Source of the DNA: an uncultured Tenacibaculum sp.
GTDB taxonomy: Bacteria > Bacteroidota > Bacteroidia > Flavobacteriales > Flavobacteriaceae
Assembly (NCBI RefSeq): GCF_947494125.1
Contig: NZ_CANLTU010000001.1
Span: 372,001 to 436,000, forward strand
Direction of reading: 5' to 3'
Length of the DNA stretch: 64,000 nucleotides
Shown here: piece after piece, positions 14,627 to 23,598 of the stretch
Layout: each line of letters opens with the position of its first letter
Numbering within the stretch: the first letter of the stretch is position 1
Program-made: the position numbers and the translations under genes
Notes under the pieces: generated by a model
Told to the model about the DNA's origin: nothing
The model's input: only the letters and a program-made list of their open reading frames with translations
Databases searched by the model: none

Positions 14627-15072
14627 ATATAAAAGAAGAACTATTTAAAAAATGTGTAGCTTATGTAAATAAGCGAATGGAGACAGTAGAAGAAATAATT
14701 TCATCTAATAAAAAAGCATTACAATCTGAAACGAAAAGTTCTGCTGGAGATAAACATGAAACTGGTAGGGCAATGTTGCAATTAGAAATGGAAAAAGCAA
14801 GTCAGCAACTTAGTGGAATTGAAAGAATGAAAGAAACTCTTTCTAAAATTAATTTAGAAAGAACGAGTCAGTTAGCTCATTTAGGAAATATAATTGTAAC
14901 AGATAAAAATTTATACTTTTTAAGTATTAGTTCTGGACAACATGTAATTGCTAATAAAACTTATTTTTCTGTATCAGTTTCTTCTCCAATAGGACGTTTG
15001 TTATTGGGTAAGAAAACAGGAGATTTTTTTGTTTTTAATGGTAATAAGCAAACAATAAAAGAAATTTTTTAA
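14623..15072 (+). CDS. GreA/GreB-like transcript cleavage factor homologue
   Basis: This 149-residue protein has the two-part architecture of GreA. An N-terminal coiled coil (1-80) is followed by a C-terminal FKBP-like domain (~85-149) with the hallmark VSSPIGRLLLGKKTGDFF. The loop at the coiled-coil tip reads SAGDKHETGRA (40-50). It aligns with the GDLSENAEY tip of GreA, keeping an Asp and a Glu that could coordinate the catalytic metal in RNA polymerase. Such proteins are sometimes mislabelled 3-oxoacyl-ACP synthase in flavobacterial genomes, but nothing here resembles a ketosynthase. Coupling to a flavoenzyme gene is odd for an RNA polymerase factor. It could instead act as a Gre-related regulator lacking cleavage activity. 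Confidence 0.75.
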   Translation: MNIKEELFKKCVAYVNKRMETVEEIISSNKKALQSETKSSAGDKHETGRAMLQLEMEKASQQLSGIERMKETLSKINLERTSQLAHLGNIIVTDKNLYFLSISSGQHVIANKTYFSVSVSSPIGRLLLGKKTGDFFVFNGNKQTIKEIF

Positions 15073-15157
15073 ATTAAGAAGTAGGGTAAGATAAACTATA
15101 ACTGTTTTAGTATAGGAAAGGTTGCTACCCTTCAATAAGGAAAAGAAGTCTTACAGT

Positions 15158-15208
15158 ACACTTTTATCATTTTTTAGTGTTTAGACTGGTAAGAGTGTAT
15201 TTTTTTAT
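15158..15208 (+). terminator. probable terminator of the FAD/GreA-like operon
   Basis: ACACTTTTATCA pairs with TGGTAAGAGTGT (12 bp including G-U pairs) around a 17-base loop, followed by ATTTTTTTA. The 85 bases before it also contain a small AGGGTA/TACCCT pairing and no gene. Confidence 0.6.
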
Positions 15209-15264
15209 AGATATAAAAGTATTTAAAATAGTTGAGTAATAATTATGAGATAGTTATTATTGGT

Positions 15265-16197
15265 TTAAACAGTTTCATTAAAACTTAATGAAACTGTTTT
15301 TTTTATTTCTATAACCGAGTGGTGATTTAAAAAAATAGTTTGGTCATTGTAATTAACTTCAATAAGCCAATAATATCCTTTAAAATAAGCTTTTTTAATA
15401 ATAGCCTTATGGTTAGAGTTTTCAACAACTCGTATTTGATGAGGATATAATAAAATTTGCTTTTTGTTAAAAAAAAATTCATTTACATCATCAAATAAAG
15501 AAGCAACATATTTTTGCTTCAAATCTTTATATAAGTTAGAAGGAGTATCTTTAGCTATTATTTTTTGATTTTGAATTACAATCATTTTATCAGCAAAAGA
15601 TAAAGCGTCACTTCCATCATGTGTTGCTACAATACAAGAAATATTATTTTCTTTTAAATAAGAAAATAATTTTCTTCTTAATGAATTCTTTTTAAAATTA
15701 TCTATTTGGCTAAAAGGCTCATCTAATAATAGTAATTCGGGTTCTTTAGCCAAAGCTCTGGCTATAGCAACACGTTGTTGTTGTCCACCGCTTAAGTTTT
15801 TAACTTTTTCATTAGCAAACTTGGTCATTTCAATAACCTGAAGTAATTCTTGTGTTCTTTTCTCAGCTTCCTTTGGATAAAAACGAGAAAGAAATTTTTT
15901 AATATTTTCACTTACTGAAGTATAAGGCATTAAGTCAAAATCTTGTGCTACGTATTTAAAAAAATCCATTCCAGGTACTAAGTGGTGTTTTGGACCTAAT
16001 ATTTGAATATCATTCCAAAATAGAGTACCGTTATCTAAATCTAATAAGCCATAAATAGCTTTTAATAAAGTAGATTTTCCGCACCCACTTTCACCCATTA
16101 TACATAAATGTTCTCCTTTTTTAAGAGAGAAATTGATGTGATGTAAAATTTTTTCTTTTGAAGGGTATGTAAATGATATATTGTTTACCTGTAGCAT
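15265..16197 (-). CDS. ABC transporter ATP-binding protein
   Basis: The open frame starts at a GTG (16203), but the ATG two codons later (16197) is the better start, giving 310 residues. All nucleotide-binding motifs are intact: Walker A GESGCGKST (35-43), Q-loop Gln85, signature LSGGQ (135-139), Walker B LLLLDE (155-160) and switch His193. Beyond ~220 there is an extra C-terminal domain resembling the regulatory/TOBE extension of PotA/FbpC-type importer ATPases. No permease or binding protein lies nearby, so the substrate and even the direction of transport are open. A strong plus-strand terminator is built into its last codons. Confidence 0.88.
   Translation of the reverse strand: MLQVNNISFTYPSKEKILHHINFSLKKGEHLCIMGESGCGKSTLLKAIYGLLDLDNGTLFWNDIQILGPKHHLVPGMDFFKYVAQDFDLMPYTSVSENIKKFLSRFYPKEAEKRTQELLQVIEMTKFANEKVKNLSGGQQQRVAIARALAKEPELLLLDEPFSQIDNFKKNSLRRKLFSYLKENNISCIVATHDGSDALSFADKMIVIQNQKIIAKDTPSNLYKDLKQKYVASLFDDVNEFFFNKKQILLYPHQIRVVENSNHKAIIKKAYFKGYYWLIEVNYNDQTIFLNHHSVIEIKKTVSLSFNETV
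15267..15310 (+). terminator. plus-strand terminator embedded in the ABC gene 3' end
   Basis: A 15-bp perfect stem (AAACAGTTTCATTAA paired with TTAATGAAACTGTTT around AAC) is followed on the plus strand by an uninterrupted T run. It lies inside the last codons of the oppositely oriented ABC gene. No T run follows on the minus strand. It should act as a back-up stop for transcripts from the FAD/GreA-like operon. Confidence 0.7.
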
Positions 16198-16364
16198 TGG
16201 CACAAAAGTAACAAAAGGAAGAGAAAAACTATTTAAGTTTTAAATCAAAAAAAATTAACGACAGAAACTCTAGGTTAGATTCATTTAAACAAAATAAATC
16301 ATCCTTTAATATTAAATCTAAATATAACAGTATCAAATTTAATATCAAGAGATGATTTCAATGA

Positions 16365-17834
16365 TTAATTATTTGACTCTAGCAAATCATGAATATGATT
16401 AGAAATAACGCTACCTGCCATTGATCCATAATTACTTAATATAATCACATAGTAATCTGTTCCTGGATGATGAGTAAAAACACTTCCAACTCCAGGGTAG
16501 ACACCTCCATGTCCAATTCCATTATCAGATAGATAAAAACCATAGCCATAAATTTTAGTGTGTTTCTTATGTAGTATTTTGTGTGTTCGTTTAGTTATAA
16601 TTGAATGATTATTAATAGCTTTAAAATAGGTGTATAAATCTCTAGTAGTAGAGTAAATTCCTCCAGCGGGGCTAAGAAAAATTCCTCCCATTTTATCATT
16701 CTCACGTCTTATACCTCCAATAAATTCATCTTGAGTATTCTTATATGTATAACCAATGGCTATGTTTTGGTGACTCGTTAATTTATGAAGATCTGCAAAT
16801 GAGTTTTTCATCTTAAGAGGCTCAAAAATGTTCTTCTCTATGTATTCTGCATAAGATACTCCACTTGCTCTCTCAATAATAAGACCTAACAACGAAAAGT
16901 TTTCATTTGAGTAGTCGAACCTATTTAATACTTTAAAATCTTTTCTTCTATCTTCATTAAGAGAATCAATATGTTTTATTTGAGCTTTTAATAAATCATC
17001 CATGCTCTTTGCTTTTTTTACATCTTCATTAAATGGTTTATAATCATCAAGTTCAATTCCAGAGGTATGTGTAAGTAAATGATGAATGGTTACTTGATTA
17101 GCAATGTCTTTTGGGTATTCAGGAATTAATTTACTTATTGGATCGGTAAATTTTAATATTCCTTGTTCTGCTAATTTTGCAATGGCTATAGCTGTAAATG
17201 TTTTTGTGGTTGAAGCAATATTAAAAGAGGTATTTACATTATTCTTGGCACCCAATTTTTTGTTACTTTCCCCATAAGTTTCTTCAAATAAAATAGTGTT
17301 TCCTTTTGCTATTAATACAGATCCTGAAAAGCGATCTAGTTTATGTAATTGTCCAATATATTTTTTAAAATATGGAATCATTTCTTTTGAAGAAATGTGA
17401 TTGTAAGATGGAAGGTTTCCAGAAGGTTTCTCACCTCTCATTACGCCTTTTCCAATAATTTTAGTGTTATCTTTATTCATTCTTAGCATTATCATAACCC
17501 AACCTTTCGTATGTTTTCCCTGAAACCAAATAGCAAGTCTGTTTTTATTTGTCCATTTTTTTGATACTCTAAAAGCTTCTATTTCTCCGAAATCAGCAAA
17601 AACACTAGGCCAATATGTTGCATTTTTCACAAAGTCTTTTTCATAATTTTTTGTTGTGAATGCTTCTAGCTTTTTTAAATCATTTGTATTGTAAGCTTCT
17701 ACAAATTCAATAAATATTGGCGTGATTTTATTTTCTGGCCATTTGAATTTTGTAATGTTTTGAGAAAACAATGCAGATGTTAATAAGCTAGTTAGTAGAA
17801 TTAAGTAAATTAGTTTTAAGCTCCTTAGTCTCAT
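16365..17834 (-). CDS. beta-lactamase-fold serine hydrolase (AmpC/PBP-like), secreted
   Basis: This 489-residue protein has a Sec signal (MRLRSLKLIYLILLTSLLTSALFSQ). Residues ~35-130 form a small NTF2/DUF3887-like domain. From ~150 onward a beta-lactamase (class C, PF00144) domain shows the nucleophile motif S208-T-T-K211, the second motif Y308-S-N310, and HGG (in GIGHGGVYPGVGS) in place of KTG. Such enzymes are usually DD-peptidases, esterases or D-aminopeptidases rather than true beta-lactamases. It should act in the periplasm. The gene appears monocistronic; no shared promoter with the ABC gene is evident across the 168-base gap. Confidence 0.88.
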   Translation of the reverse strand: MRLRSLKLIYLILLTSLLTSALFSQNITKFKWPENKITPIFIEFVEAYNTNDLKKLEAFTTKNYEKDFVKNATYWPSVFADFGEIEAFRVSKKWTNKNRLAIWFQGKHTKGWVMIMLRMNKDNTKIIGKGVMRGEKPSGNLPSYNHISSKEMIPYFKKYIGQLHKLDRFSGSVLIAKGNTILFEETYGESNKKLGAKNNVNTSFNIASTTKTFTAIAIAKLAEQGILKFTDPISKLIPEYPKDIANQVTIHHLLTHTSGIELDDYKPFNEDVKKAKSMDDLLKAQIKHIDSLNEDRRKDFKVLNRFDYSNENFSLLGLIIERASGVSYAEYIEKNIFEPLKMKNSFADLHKLTSHQNIAIGYTYKNTQDEFIGGIRRENDKMGGIFLSPAGGIYSTTRDLYTYFKAINNHSIITKRTHKILHKKHTKIYGYGFYLSDNGIGHGGVYPGVGSVFTHHPGTDYYVIILSNYGSMAGSVISNHIHDLLESNN

Positions 17835-17921
17835 TTTAAATTGGTTTAAAAGTGAATTAAAAAAATAAAGACGAAGGAATGATTAAGGCGTTGCAAGTAA
17901 TTATCATTTAGTAGAAAGCAC

Positions 17922-17952
17922 AAAAAAACCGACACTTTCGTATCGGTTTTAT
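17922..17952 (-). terminator. intrinsic terminator after the M13 peptidase gene
   Basis: AAAAACCGA and TCGGTTTT pair around a ten-base loop, with A and T tracts on both sides. It lies 53 bases beyond the stop codon at 18005. Confidence 0.7.
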
Positions 17953-18004
17953 ATTTTATGATATGATTTTCTGAAAAGAGAATCATATCAAAAAGCTTGT
18001 GACC

Positions 18005-20095
18005 TTACCAAATTCTAACTCTTTCTTCTGGTTTTAAATACATTTTATCACCATCTTTTACGTCAAATGCTTCATAGAAAGCATCTACATTTTTAAGAGG
18101 CATATAAGCTCTGTATTGACCTGGAGCGTGTGTGTTAGTCATAATTAAGTTCTTTAATGCTTCATCACGCATTTTAGTTCTCCAAATAGTTCCCCAAGAA
18201 AGGAAGAAGCGTTGTTCTGGAGAGAATCCATCAATATCAGCAGGACGACCACTCTTTTTCAAGAATACTTTTAATCCTTCATAAGCAGCTTGAACACCAC
18301 CTAAATCACCAATATTTTCTCCTAAAGTATATTCACCATTTAAGTGCATACTATCAATAGCAATAATATCGCTATATTGTTTTACTAATTTACCTCCAAC
18401 AGTTTTAAACTTTTCAGAATCTTCTTCAGTCCACCAGTTTTTAAGGTTTCCATCACCATCAAAACGAGCACCAGAATCGTCAAAACTATGAGATATTTCA
18501 TGCCCAATTACAGCACCAATACCACCATAATTTACAGCTTCATCAGCTTTATAGTTGTAAAAAGGAGGTTGTAAAATAGCAGCAGGGAATACAATTTCGT
18601 TGTTTACTGGATTAAAGTAAGCGTTTACAGTTTGAGGAGACATTCCCCATTCAGTTCTATCTACTTTCTTACCTAATTTTGCCATGTTTTTATTAAAGTT
18701 CCATTTAGAAACATTAATAGCATTGTCAAAATAAGTACCTCCATTTTTTAATCCTTTTACTTGTAAAGCAGAATAATCTTTCCACTTATCTGGATATGCA
18801 ATCTTAACAGTTAATTTGTGTAATTTCTCTAAGGCTTTTTTCTTAGTTTCTTCACTCATCCAAGGTAATTGAGCAATACGGTTTTCGAAACCAATCATTA
18901 CATTGTCAATCATTTCCCTAGCTTTTTGCTTAGCTTCTGGTGGAAATTTAGCATCTACATATAATTTTCCCAAAGCTTCACCAATAGCTCCATTTAAATT
19001 ACCTAAAGCACGTTCGTCTCTTGGACGTTGTTGTTTAGCTCCACGCATTTCTTTACTATAGAACTCCCAATTAGCTTTTTCTAAATCGGTAGATAACAAT
19101 CCTAAAGAAGTATTAATAGCATTCCAACGTAAAAATAATTTAACATCTTCAATAGAAGTGCTTTTAAGTACCTTACTCATTGCTTTGAAATATCCAGGAT
19201 CGGTAACAATTACTTTATCAATATTGTCAACACCAATTCCTTTTAAATGCGCTGCCCAATCGATAGTTGGAGCTAAAGCAGTTAACTCTTCAATAGTCAT
19301 AGGGTTGTACATCTTACGAGTATCTCTACGCTCTTCTTTAGTCATCATAGGTTCTGCTAAGCTTTTTTCGAAAGCTACAATAGTAGCAGCGTTCTTTTTA
19401 GCAGTAGCTTCATCGTCACCAAATTCTTGTAACATTTTAGCTACAAACTCTTGGTATTTTTCAAGCTTATCTTTTACTTTATCATCTACATAATAATCTC
19501 TAGATAAACCAAGTCCGCCAGCACCCATATAACCAGCATTCATACTACTATTTTTAAGGTCGTTAAAAACACCAAAACCATAAAAACCACCACCTCCATA
19601 AGGAGCCATGTTAGTAATAAAATCTTGAACGCCGTTTAAATCTTTAATCTCTTCAATTTTTTGAAGGAAAGGTTTAACTGGAGCTTTACCAGATTTATTT
19701 CTAGCTACGGTATCCATAATAGTCTCGTAGTAGTTTACAGCTTTTTCTTGATCAGAATCAATTTCATTTCCTTCAGAATCTTTTATTTTTGGAAAATTTC
19801 CTTCTTCGATAGCTTTATTTAAAATAGCAAGAACATCTGCATCTGTCTTTTTACGAAGCTCTCCAAAACCTCCCCAAGAAGTTCTATCAGCAGGAATCTC
19901 AGTTTTATCTAACCAAGTTCCGTTTACATATCTAAAGAAATCATCTGTAGGTTTTACAGAAGTATCCATATTTTCTAAAATAATCCCCTGAACTTTTTCT
20001 TCAGGTTGTTTATCTGTTTTTTTATCTGTTTTACACGAAGCAATTGCTAAGGAAGCGACAGCAGTGGTAAACAGCATTTTGTGAATGGTTTTCAT
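18005..20095 (-). CDS. M13 family (neprilysin-like) zinc metallopeptidase lipoprotein
   Basis: The 696-residue precursor begins MKTIHKMLFTTAVASLAIASC, a lipobox with acylated Cys21. The full M13 layout is present: an N-terminal helical domain including the DFFRYVNGTWL motif near the mature start, then the zinc site H532-E-x-x-H536 with the third ligand E593 and D597 in GENIGDLGG. The NAYFNPVNNEIVFPAAILQPPF substrate-groove segment precedes the zinc site. The enzyme cleaves short peptides outside the cytoplasm. Length and motifs agree with functional PepO-type enzymes. A small coiled-coil membrane protein gene lies directly upstream by 19 bases and may share the transcript. Confidence 0.95.
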   Translation of the reverse strand: MKTIHKMLFTTAVASLAIASCKTDKKTDKQPEEKVQGIILENMDTSVKPTDDFFRYVNGTWLDKTEIPADRTSWGGFGELRKKTDADVLAILNKAIEEGNFPKIKDSEGNEIDSDQEKAVNYYETIMDTVARNKSGKAPVKPFLQKIEEIKDLNGVQDFITNMAPYGGGGFYGFGVFNDLKNSSMNAGYMGAGGLGLSRDYYVDDKVKDKLEKYQEFVAKMLQEFGDDEATAKKNAATIVAFEKSLAEPMMTKEERRDTRKMYNPMTIEELTALAPTIDWAAHLKGIGVDNIDKVIVTDPGYFKAMSKVLKSTSIEDVKLFLRWNAINTSLGLLSTDLEKANWEFYSKEMRGAKQQRPRDERALGNLNGAIGEALGKLYVDAKFPPEAKQKAREMIDNVMIGFENRIAQLPWMSEETKKKALEKLHKLTVKIAYPDKWKDYSALQVKGLKNGGTYFDNAINVSKWNFNKNMAKLGKKVDRTEWGMSPQTVNAYFNPVNNEIVFPAAILQPPFYNYKADEAVNYGGIGAVIGHEISHSFDDSGARFDGDGNLKNWWTEEDSEKFKTVGGKLVKQYSDIIAIDSMHLNGEYTLGENIGDLGGVQAAYEGLKVFLKKSGRPADIDGFSPEQRFFLSWGTIWRTKMRDEALKNLIMTNTHAPGQYRAYMPLKNVDAFYEAFDVKDGDKMYLKPEERVRIW

Positions 20096-20114
20096 TGTGT
20101 ATAATTTGATTGAT

Positions 20115-20576
20115 TTAATTACAAGTGATATTTATTTGTTTTCCTTCTTGTTTCGCTTTTTTATCTTTTTCTTTTCCAATTGCAATACCAAGCAACATAC
20201 CAAAAGGTAAGCCAATACCAAGTAAAGCAATATTATCTAATAACATTCCAAATACAACTCCAAAAGAAATTCCAAATGTGCTCATTCCTATAGCTAACCA
20301 TTGATTCTGATAGTATTTTTCATGAACATACCCATGGTTTTTTCTAACGAGTTCGAGAATATTATGATTTTTAACTACTAGCTTATTCCTATACTTTTTT
20401 AATTTTCCTTCAAATGAATTTATCTCTCCGATGTCTTTATCTATCTCGGAAATAGTCGCATCAGATAAAGATAAATTTTCTAAAACAGATAAGCTTTTTT
20501 CCAGCTTATTAAAAGCTTTCAAAACACTTTTATCAGAGATAAAAAAATCTTTTTTCTTTAAAGGAATAAATGCCAT
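20115..20576 (-). CDS. small membrane protein with coiled coil
   Basis: This 153-residue protein is not recognised. Residues 15-85 are strongly charged and helical, probably a coiled coil (LKAFNKLEKSLSVLENLSLS and the following IDKDIGEINSFEGKLKKYRNKL). Two adjacent hydrophobic segments follow (~95-113 and ~117-133), rich in Gly and Met, forming a membrane hairpin, and a short basic tail KEKDKKAKQEGK. Both termini should lie in the cytoplasm. It is upstream of the M13 peptidase gene and downstream of prolyl oligopeptidase, all on the same strand, but no shared function is apparent. Confidence 0.6.
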   Translation of the reverse strand: MAFIPLKKKDFFISDKSVLKAFNKLEKSLSVLENLSLSDATISEIDKDIGEINSFEGKLKKYRNKLVVKNHNILELVRKNHGYVHEKYYQNQWLAIGMSTFGISFGVVFGMLLDNIALLGIGLPFGMLLGIAIGKEKDKKAKQEGKQINITCN

Positions 20577-20628
20577 AGTTTATTTAGTTTACTTATATAA
20601 GAATACTAAAAGTAAAAAATGTTACAGT

Positions 20629-22785
20629 TTAGCTCTTAATTTTTGATTTTGGTGGATTTGGTAATTGATCAAATCCCATGTTAAATAATGTAAAACCAAA
20701 AATATCAGCATACTGTTCTATCGTTTTAGCAACAGGTGTTCCTGCACCATGACCAGCATTTGTTTCAATACGAATCAACACAGGGTTTTCACCTTGTTGT
20801 TTGTCTTGTAATTCTGCAGCAAATTTAAAACTATGAGCTGGTACTACACGATCATCATGATCTCCAGTGGTTACCATCGTTGCAGGATATGCTTCTTTTT
20901 TAACATTGTGTACTGGTGAATACCTTTTTAAATATTCAAACATTTCTTTGTTTTGTTCAGCTGTTCCGTAATCGTATGCCCAACCAGCACCCGCAGTAAA
21001 TGTATGGTAACGTAACATATCTAATACTCCAACAGCAGGTAAAGCTACTTTCATTAAATCTGGACGTTGTGTCATTGTAGCACCAACTAATAAACCACCA
21101 TTAGAACCTCCTCGAATTGCTAAGTAATCAGAAGCTGTATATTTTTCTTTAATTAAATATTCAGCAGCAGCAATAAAATCATCAAAAACATTTTGTTTTT
21201 GTAATTGAGTCCCAGCTTTATGCCATTTTTTACCATATTCGCCACCACCACGTAAATTTGGTACAGCGTATACACCTCCTTGTTCCATCCAAACAGCATT
21301 TGCAATACTAAAAGAAGGAGTTAATGAAATATTGAAACCACCATAACCATATAAAATAGTTGGATTTTTACCATTTAATTCTAATCCTTTTTTATAAGTA
21401 ATAATCATTGGTACTTTAGTTCCGTCTTTTGAAGTATAGAAAACTTGCTTACTTTCATAGTTATCAGAATTAAAAGAAATAGCAGGTTTCCAATATAACT
21501 TATAAGTTCCATCTTCTGGATTAAATTTATAAGAAGAACTTGGAGTATTGTAATTTGTAAATGAAAAATATAATTCTTTAGCATCTGTTTTTCCACCGAA
21601 ACCACCAGAAGAACCTACACCTGGTAATTTAACTTCACGAATTAATTTTCCATCAAAATCATATTGTAATACTTTAGAAACAGCATCAACCATATATTCT
21701 GTAAAGAAATAACCAGCACCAGTAGATGGAGATAAAACATTTTCAGTTTCAGCAATAAAGTCTTTCCAATTTTCAGGTGTTGGGTTTTTAGCATCAACTG
21801 TCACAACTTTTTTATTTGGGGCATTTAAATTAGTAACTAAATAAAGTTTGTCTTCACGATTATCTATTACATAAGTATCACTCTTGTAGTTGTCAACAAC
21901 TGTAATTAACTTACTGTTTTCTTGTGTTAGGTCTTTTAAAAATAATTTATTTCCAGAAGTTGATGTCGATGCAGAAATAATTAAATATTTATCATCTTCA
22001 GTTAAATAACCACCAACATATCTGTTTTTTTCTTCTGCAGTAGCTCCAAATATTACTGGATCTTCATTTTGTTTAGTACCAAGTTTGTGGTAATATAATT
22101 TATGTTGATCTGTTTTTGCAGAAAGTTCACTTCCTTTAGGTTTGTCGTAACTAGAATAGTAAAAACCTTCGTTACCTTTCCATGCAATTCCAGAAAACTT
22201 TACATCTATTAAGGTATCGCCAAGAATTTCTTTGTTTTTGGCATCCATAACAATAATTTTTCTCCAATCGCTACCACCTTCAGAAATTGAATAAGCAGCA
22301 ATCTCTCCATTTTTAGAAAAATTAACTGAACCTAAAGAAGTAGTTCCGTCTTTAGAAAAAGTATTAGGATCTAAAAATACTTCCTCATTACCATTACTAT
22401 CTTTTCTATATAGTACATATTGATTTTGTAAACCATTATTTTTATAGAAATAAGTATGATTACCTTCTTTAAAAGGAGTACCTACTTTTTCGTAATTCCA
22501 TAACTCAGAAAGACGATCTTTTAATTGTTCACGATATGGTATTTTACTTAAATAGTCGAAAGTAACTTCATTTTCGGTTTTTACCCAGTTTTCAGTTTCT
22601 GGACTACGATCGTCTTCAAGCCAACGATAATTATCGGTTACTTTAGTACCGAAATAATCTTCTACAACAGGTTTTTTGGTTGTTTCAGGATAATTCACTG
22701 TAATATTTTTCTTAGGTTGTTTTTGTTCTTTGCAGGAAACTAATATAACACTAGCGCAAAGTATAGGGAAAAGGATTTTTTTCAT
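20629..22785 (-). CDS. prolyl oligopeptidase family serine peptidase (S9A), lipoprotein
   Basis: Starting at the ATG at 22785 gives 718 residues with a lipobox [18 protein letters not shown]; the frame extends nine codons upstream without a start as good. After the beta-propeller domain (~80-420) comes the alpha/beta-hydrolase domain. It carries [14 protein letters not shown] (oxyanion loop), nucleophile Ser561 in RGGSNGG, the Asp in GDHDDRVVP and the His in NAGHGAG. The enzyme cleaves peptides after proline, here probably in the periplasm because of the lipid anchor. A TAACTTTG -7 box on the minus strand (22810-22817) lies upstream of the start. Confidence 0.95.
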   Translation of the reverse strand: MKKILFPILCASVILVSCKEQKQPKKNITVNYPETTKKPVVEDYFGTKVTDNYRWLEDDRSPETENWVKTENEVTFDYLSKIPYREQLKDRLSELWNYEKVGTPFKEGNHTYFYKNNGLQNQYVLYRKDSNGNEEVFLDPNTFSKDGTTSLGSVNFSKNGEIAAYSISEGGSDWRKIIVMDAKNKEILGDTLIDVKFSGIAWKGNEGFYYSSYDKPKGSELSAKTDQHKLYYHKLGTKQNEDPVIFGATAEEKNRYVGGYLTEDDKYLIISASTSTSGNKLFLKDLTQENSKLITVVDNYKSDTYVIDNREDKLYLVTNLNAPNKKVVTVDAKNPTPENWKDFIAETENVLSPSTGAGYFFTEYMVDAVSKVLQYDFDGKLIREVKLPGVGSSGGFGGKTDAKELYFSFTNYNTPSSSYKFNPEDGTYKLYWKPAISFNSDNYESKQVFYTSKDGTKVPMIITYKKGLELNGKNPTILYGYGGFNISLTPSFSIANAVWMEQGGVYAVPNLRGGGEYGKKWHKAGTQLQKQNVFDDFIAAAEYLIKEKYTASDYLAIRGGSNGGLLVGATMTQRPDLMKVALPAVGVLDMLRYHTFTAGAGWAYDYGTAEQNKEMFEYLKRYSPVHNVKKEAYPATMVTTGDHDDRVVPAHSFKFAAELQDKQQGENPVLIRIETNAGHGAGTPVAKTIEQYADIFGFTLFNMGFDQLPNPPKSKIKS

Positions 22786-22809
22786 GACGTAAAAATTAGT
22801 TAATTCTTT

Positions 22810-22817
22810 CAAAGTTA
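22810..22817 (-). promoter_or_regulatory. -7 promoter element for the prolyl oligopeptidase gene
   Basis: TAACTTTG on the minus strand matches TAnnTTTG and sits about 25 bases before the ATG. A matching TTG -33 box is not seen at 17-20 bases, so the promoter may be weak or activator-dependent. Confidence 0.45.
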
Positions 22818-22954
22818 GAAGAAAATGAATGGGAAGCTTGTTTTTTAAGATGAATTTAACATTAAATAAGGTTTGTGTAATCTTTAGAAATAAAAACGAC
22901 TATTTTTATGCTTTAAGATATTACTAAGTTAAGGATTAGTAAAAAAATAAAATA

Positions 22955-23314
22955 ATGACAGAAAATTTAACAAAAGAAACTTTTTTAAAGAAAGTATTTA
23001 ATTTCGAAGAAAATAAAGAATGGAAATTTGAAGGAGATAAACCAGCACTAATTGATTTTTATGCTGATTGGTGTGGACCATGTAAAGCTTTAGCTCCAGT
23101 TTTGGAACAATTAAGTGAGCAATATGAGGGGAAGGTAGATATTTATAAAATAAATACAGAAGAACAACAAGAATTGTCTGCAGCTTTTGGAATTCGTAGT
23201 ATTCCGTCAATGTTATTTTGCCCAGTTGAAGAAGAACCCCAAATGGCACATGGAGCCCTTCCTCAAAAACAAATAGAACAAATTATTAAAGATGTTTTAA
23301 AAGTTGAAAAATAA
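22955..23314 (+). CDS. trxA: thioredoxin
   Basis: This 119-residue cytoplasmic protein has the complete thioredoxin fold. The redox site is Cys40-Gly-Pro-Cys43 in YADWCGPCKALAP, and the cis-proline is in IRSIPSML. It reduces disulfides in proteins. Its position directly before the ribonucleotide reductase genes fits its classical role as the electron donor that re-reduces class I reductase, although a terminator separates them. Compared with E. coli TrxA it has a slightly longer N-terminus. The final strand (CPVEEEPQMAHGALPQKQIEQII) keeps the conserved GALP. Some flavobacterial homologues are annotated simply as thioredoxin family proteins. Confidence 0.93.
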   Translation: MTENLTKETFLKKVFNFEENKEWKFEGDKPALIDFYADWCGPCKALAPVLEQLSEQYEGKVDIYKINTEEQQELSAAFGIRSIPSMLFCPVEEEPQMAHGALPQKQIEQIIKDVLKVEK

Positions 23315-23318
23315 AATT

Positions 23319-23348
23319 AAAAGTGATGTGAAAAGCATCACTTTTTTT
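23319..23348 (+). terminator. intrinsic terminator after trxA
   Basis: AAAAGTGATG and CATCACTTTT form a perfect ten-base stem with a seven-base loop, followed by a T run. It starts five bases after the stop codon. Confidence 0.93.
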
Positions 23349-23375
23349 ATAACAAAAACTTAAAATAAGAAACTC

Positions 23376-23462
23376 AGTGATTATCACTACACAAGCTCTT
23401 TTTTAGTTTTTAAGTGTTTGTTTTTAAGTGTTTTGAGTTTTTTGAAAAAAGACGTCTTTTTT
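23376..23462 (+). promoter_or_regulatory. palindromes and tandem repeat upstream of nrdB
   Basis: The 284-base trxA-nrdB gap contains, beyond the trxA terminator, three repeat elements. They are the 13-base palindrome AGTGATTATCACT (23376-23388), a tandem duplication of TTTTTAAGTGTTTG (23407-23434, second copy one T longer), and the perfect 18-base palindrome AAAAAAGACGTCTTTTTT (23445-23462). None resembles the NrdR box. They lie 135-220 bases before the nrdB start, and a role in reductase control is inference. Confidence 0.45.
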
Positions 23463-23598
23463 TAAGAAAAGCTCAATTTGTTAAAAACTTCAAGGGATTT
23501 GTGAATAAGTATCGCTTTCAATTTTTAGCAATTTTTTGAATCTTTGTTTCTCCCCCAATGAAGACAAAATAACACATAAAATTTAGCTCAAAATAAAG

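Noticed and set aside
14623..15072. 3-oxoacyl-ACP synthase, a label sometimes given to similar proteins
   Set aside because: No ketosynthase motif is present; coiled coil plus SPIGRLLLGKKTGD indicates a GreA-like fold.
15073..15157. Possible tRNA or small RNA gene
   Set aside because: Weak pairings (AGGGTA/TACCCT, CTATA/TATAG) exist, but no tRNA cloverleaf, anticodon arm or TTC loop is visible.
16365..17834. Antibiotic resistance beta-lactamase
   Set aside because: The fold is shared, but HGG replaces KTG and an extra N-terminal domain is present; a peptidase/esterase role is more likely.
23348..23598. NrdR boxes upstream of nrdB
   Set aside because: I searched by eye for the paired NrdR consensus and found no convincing match.
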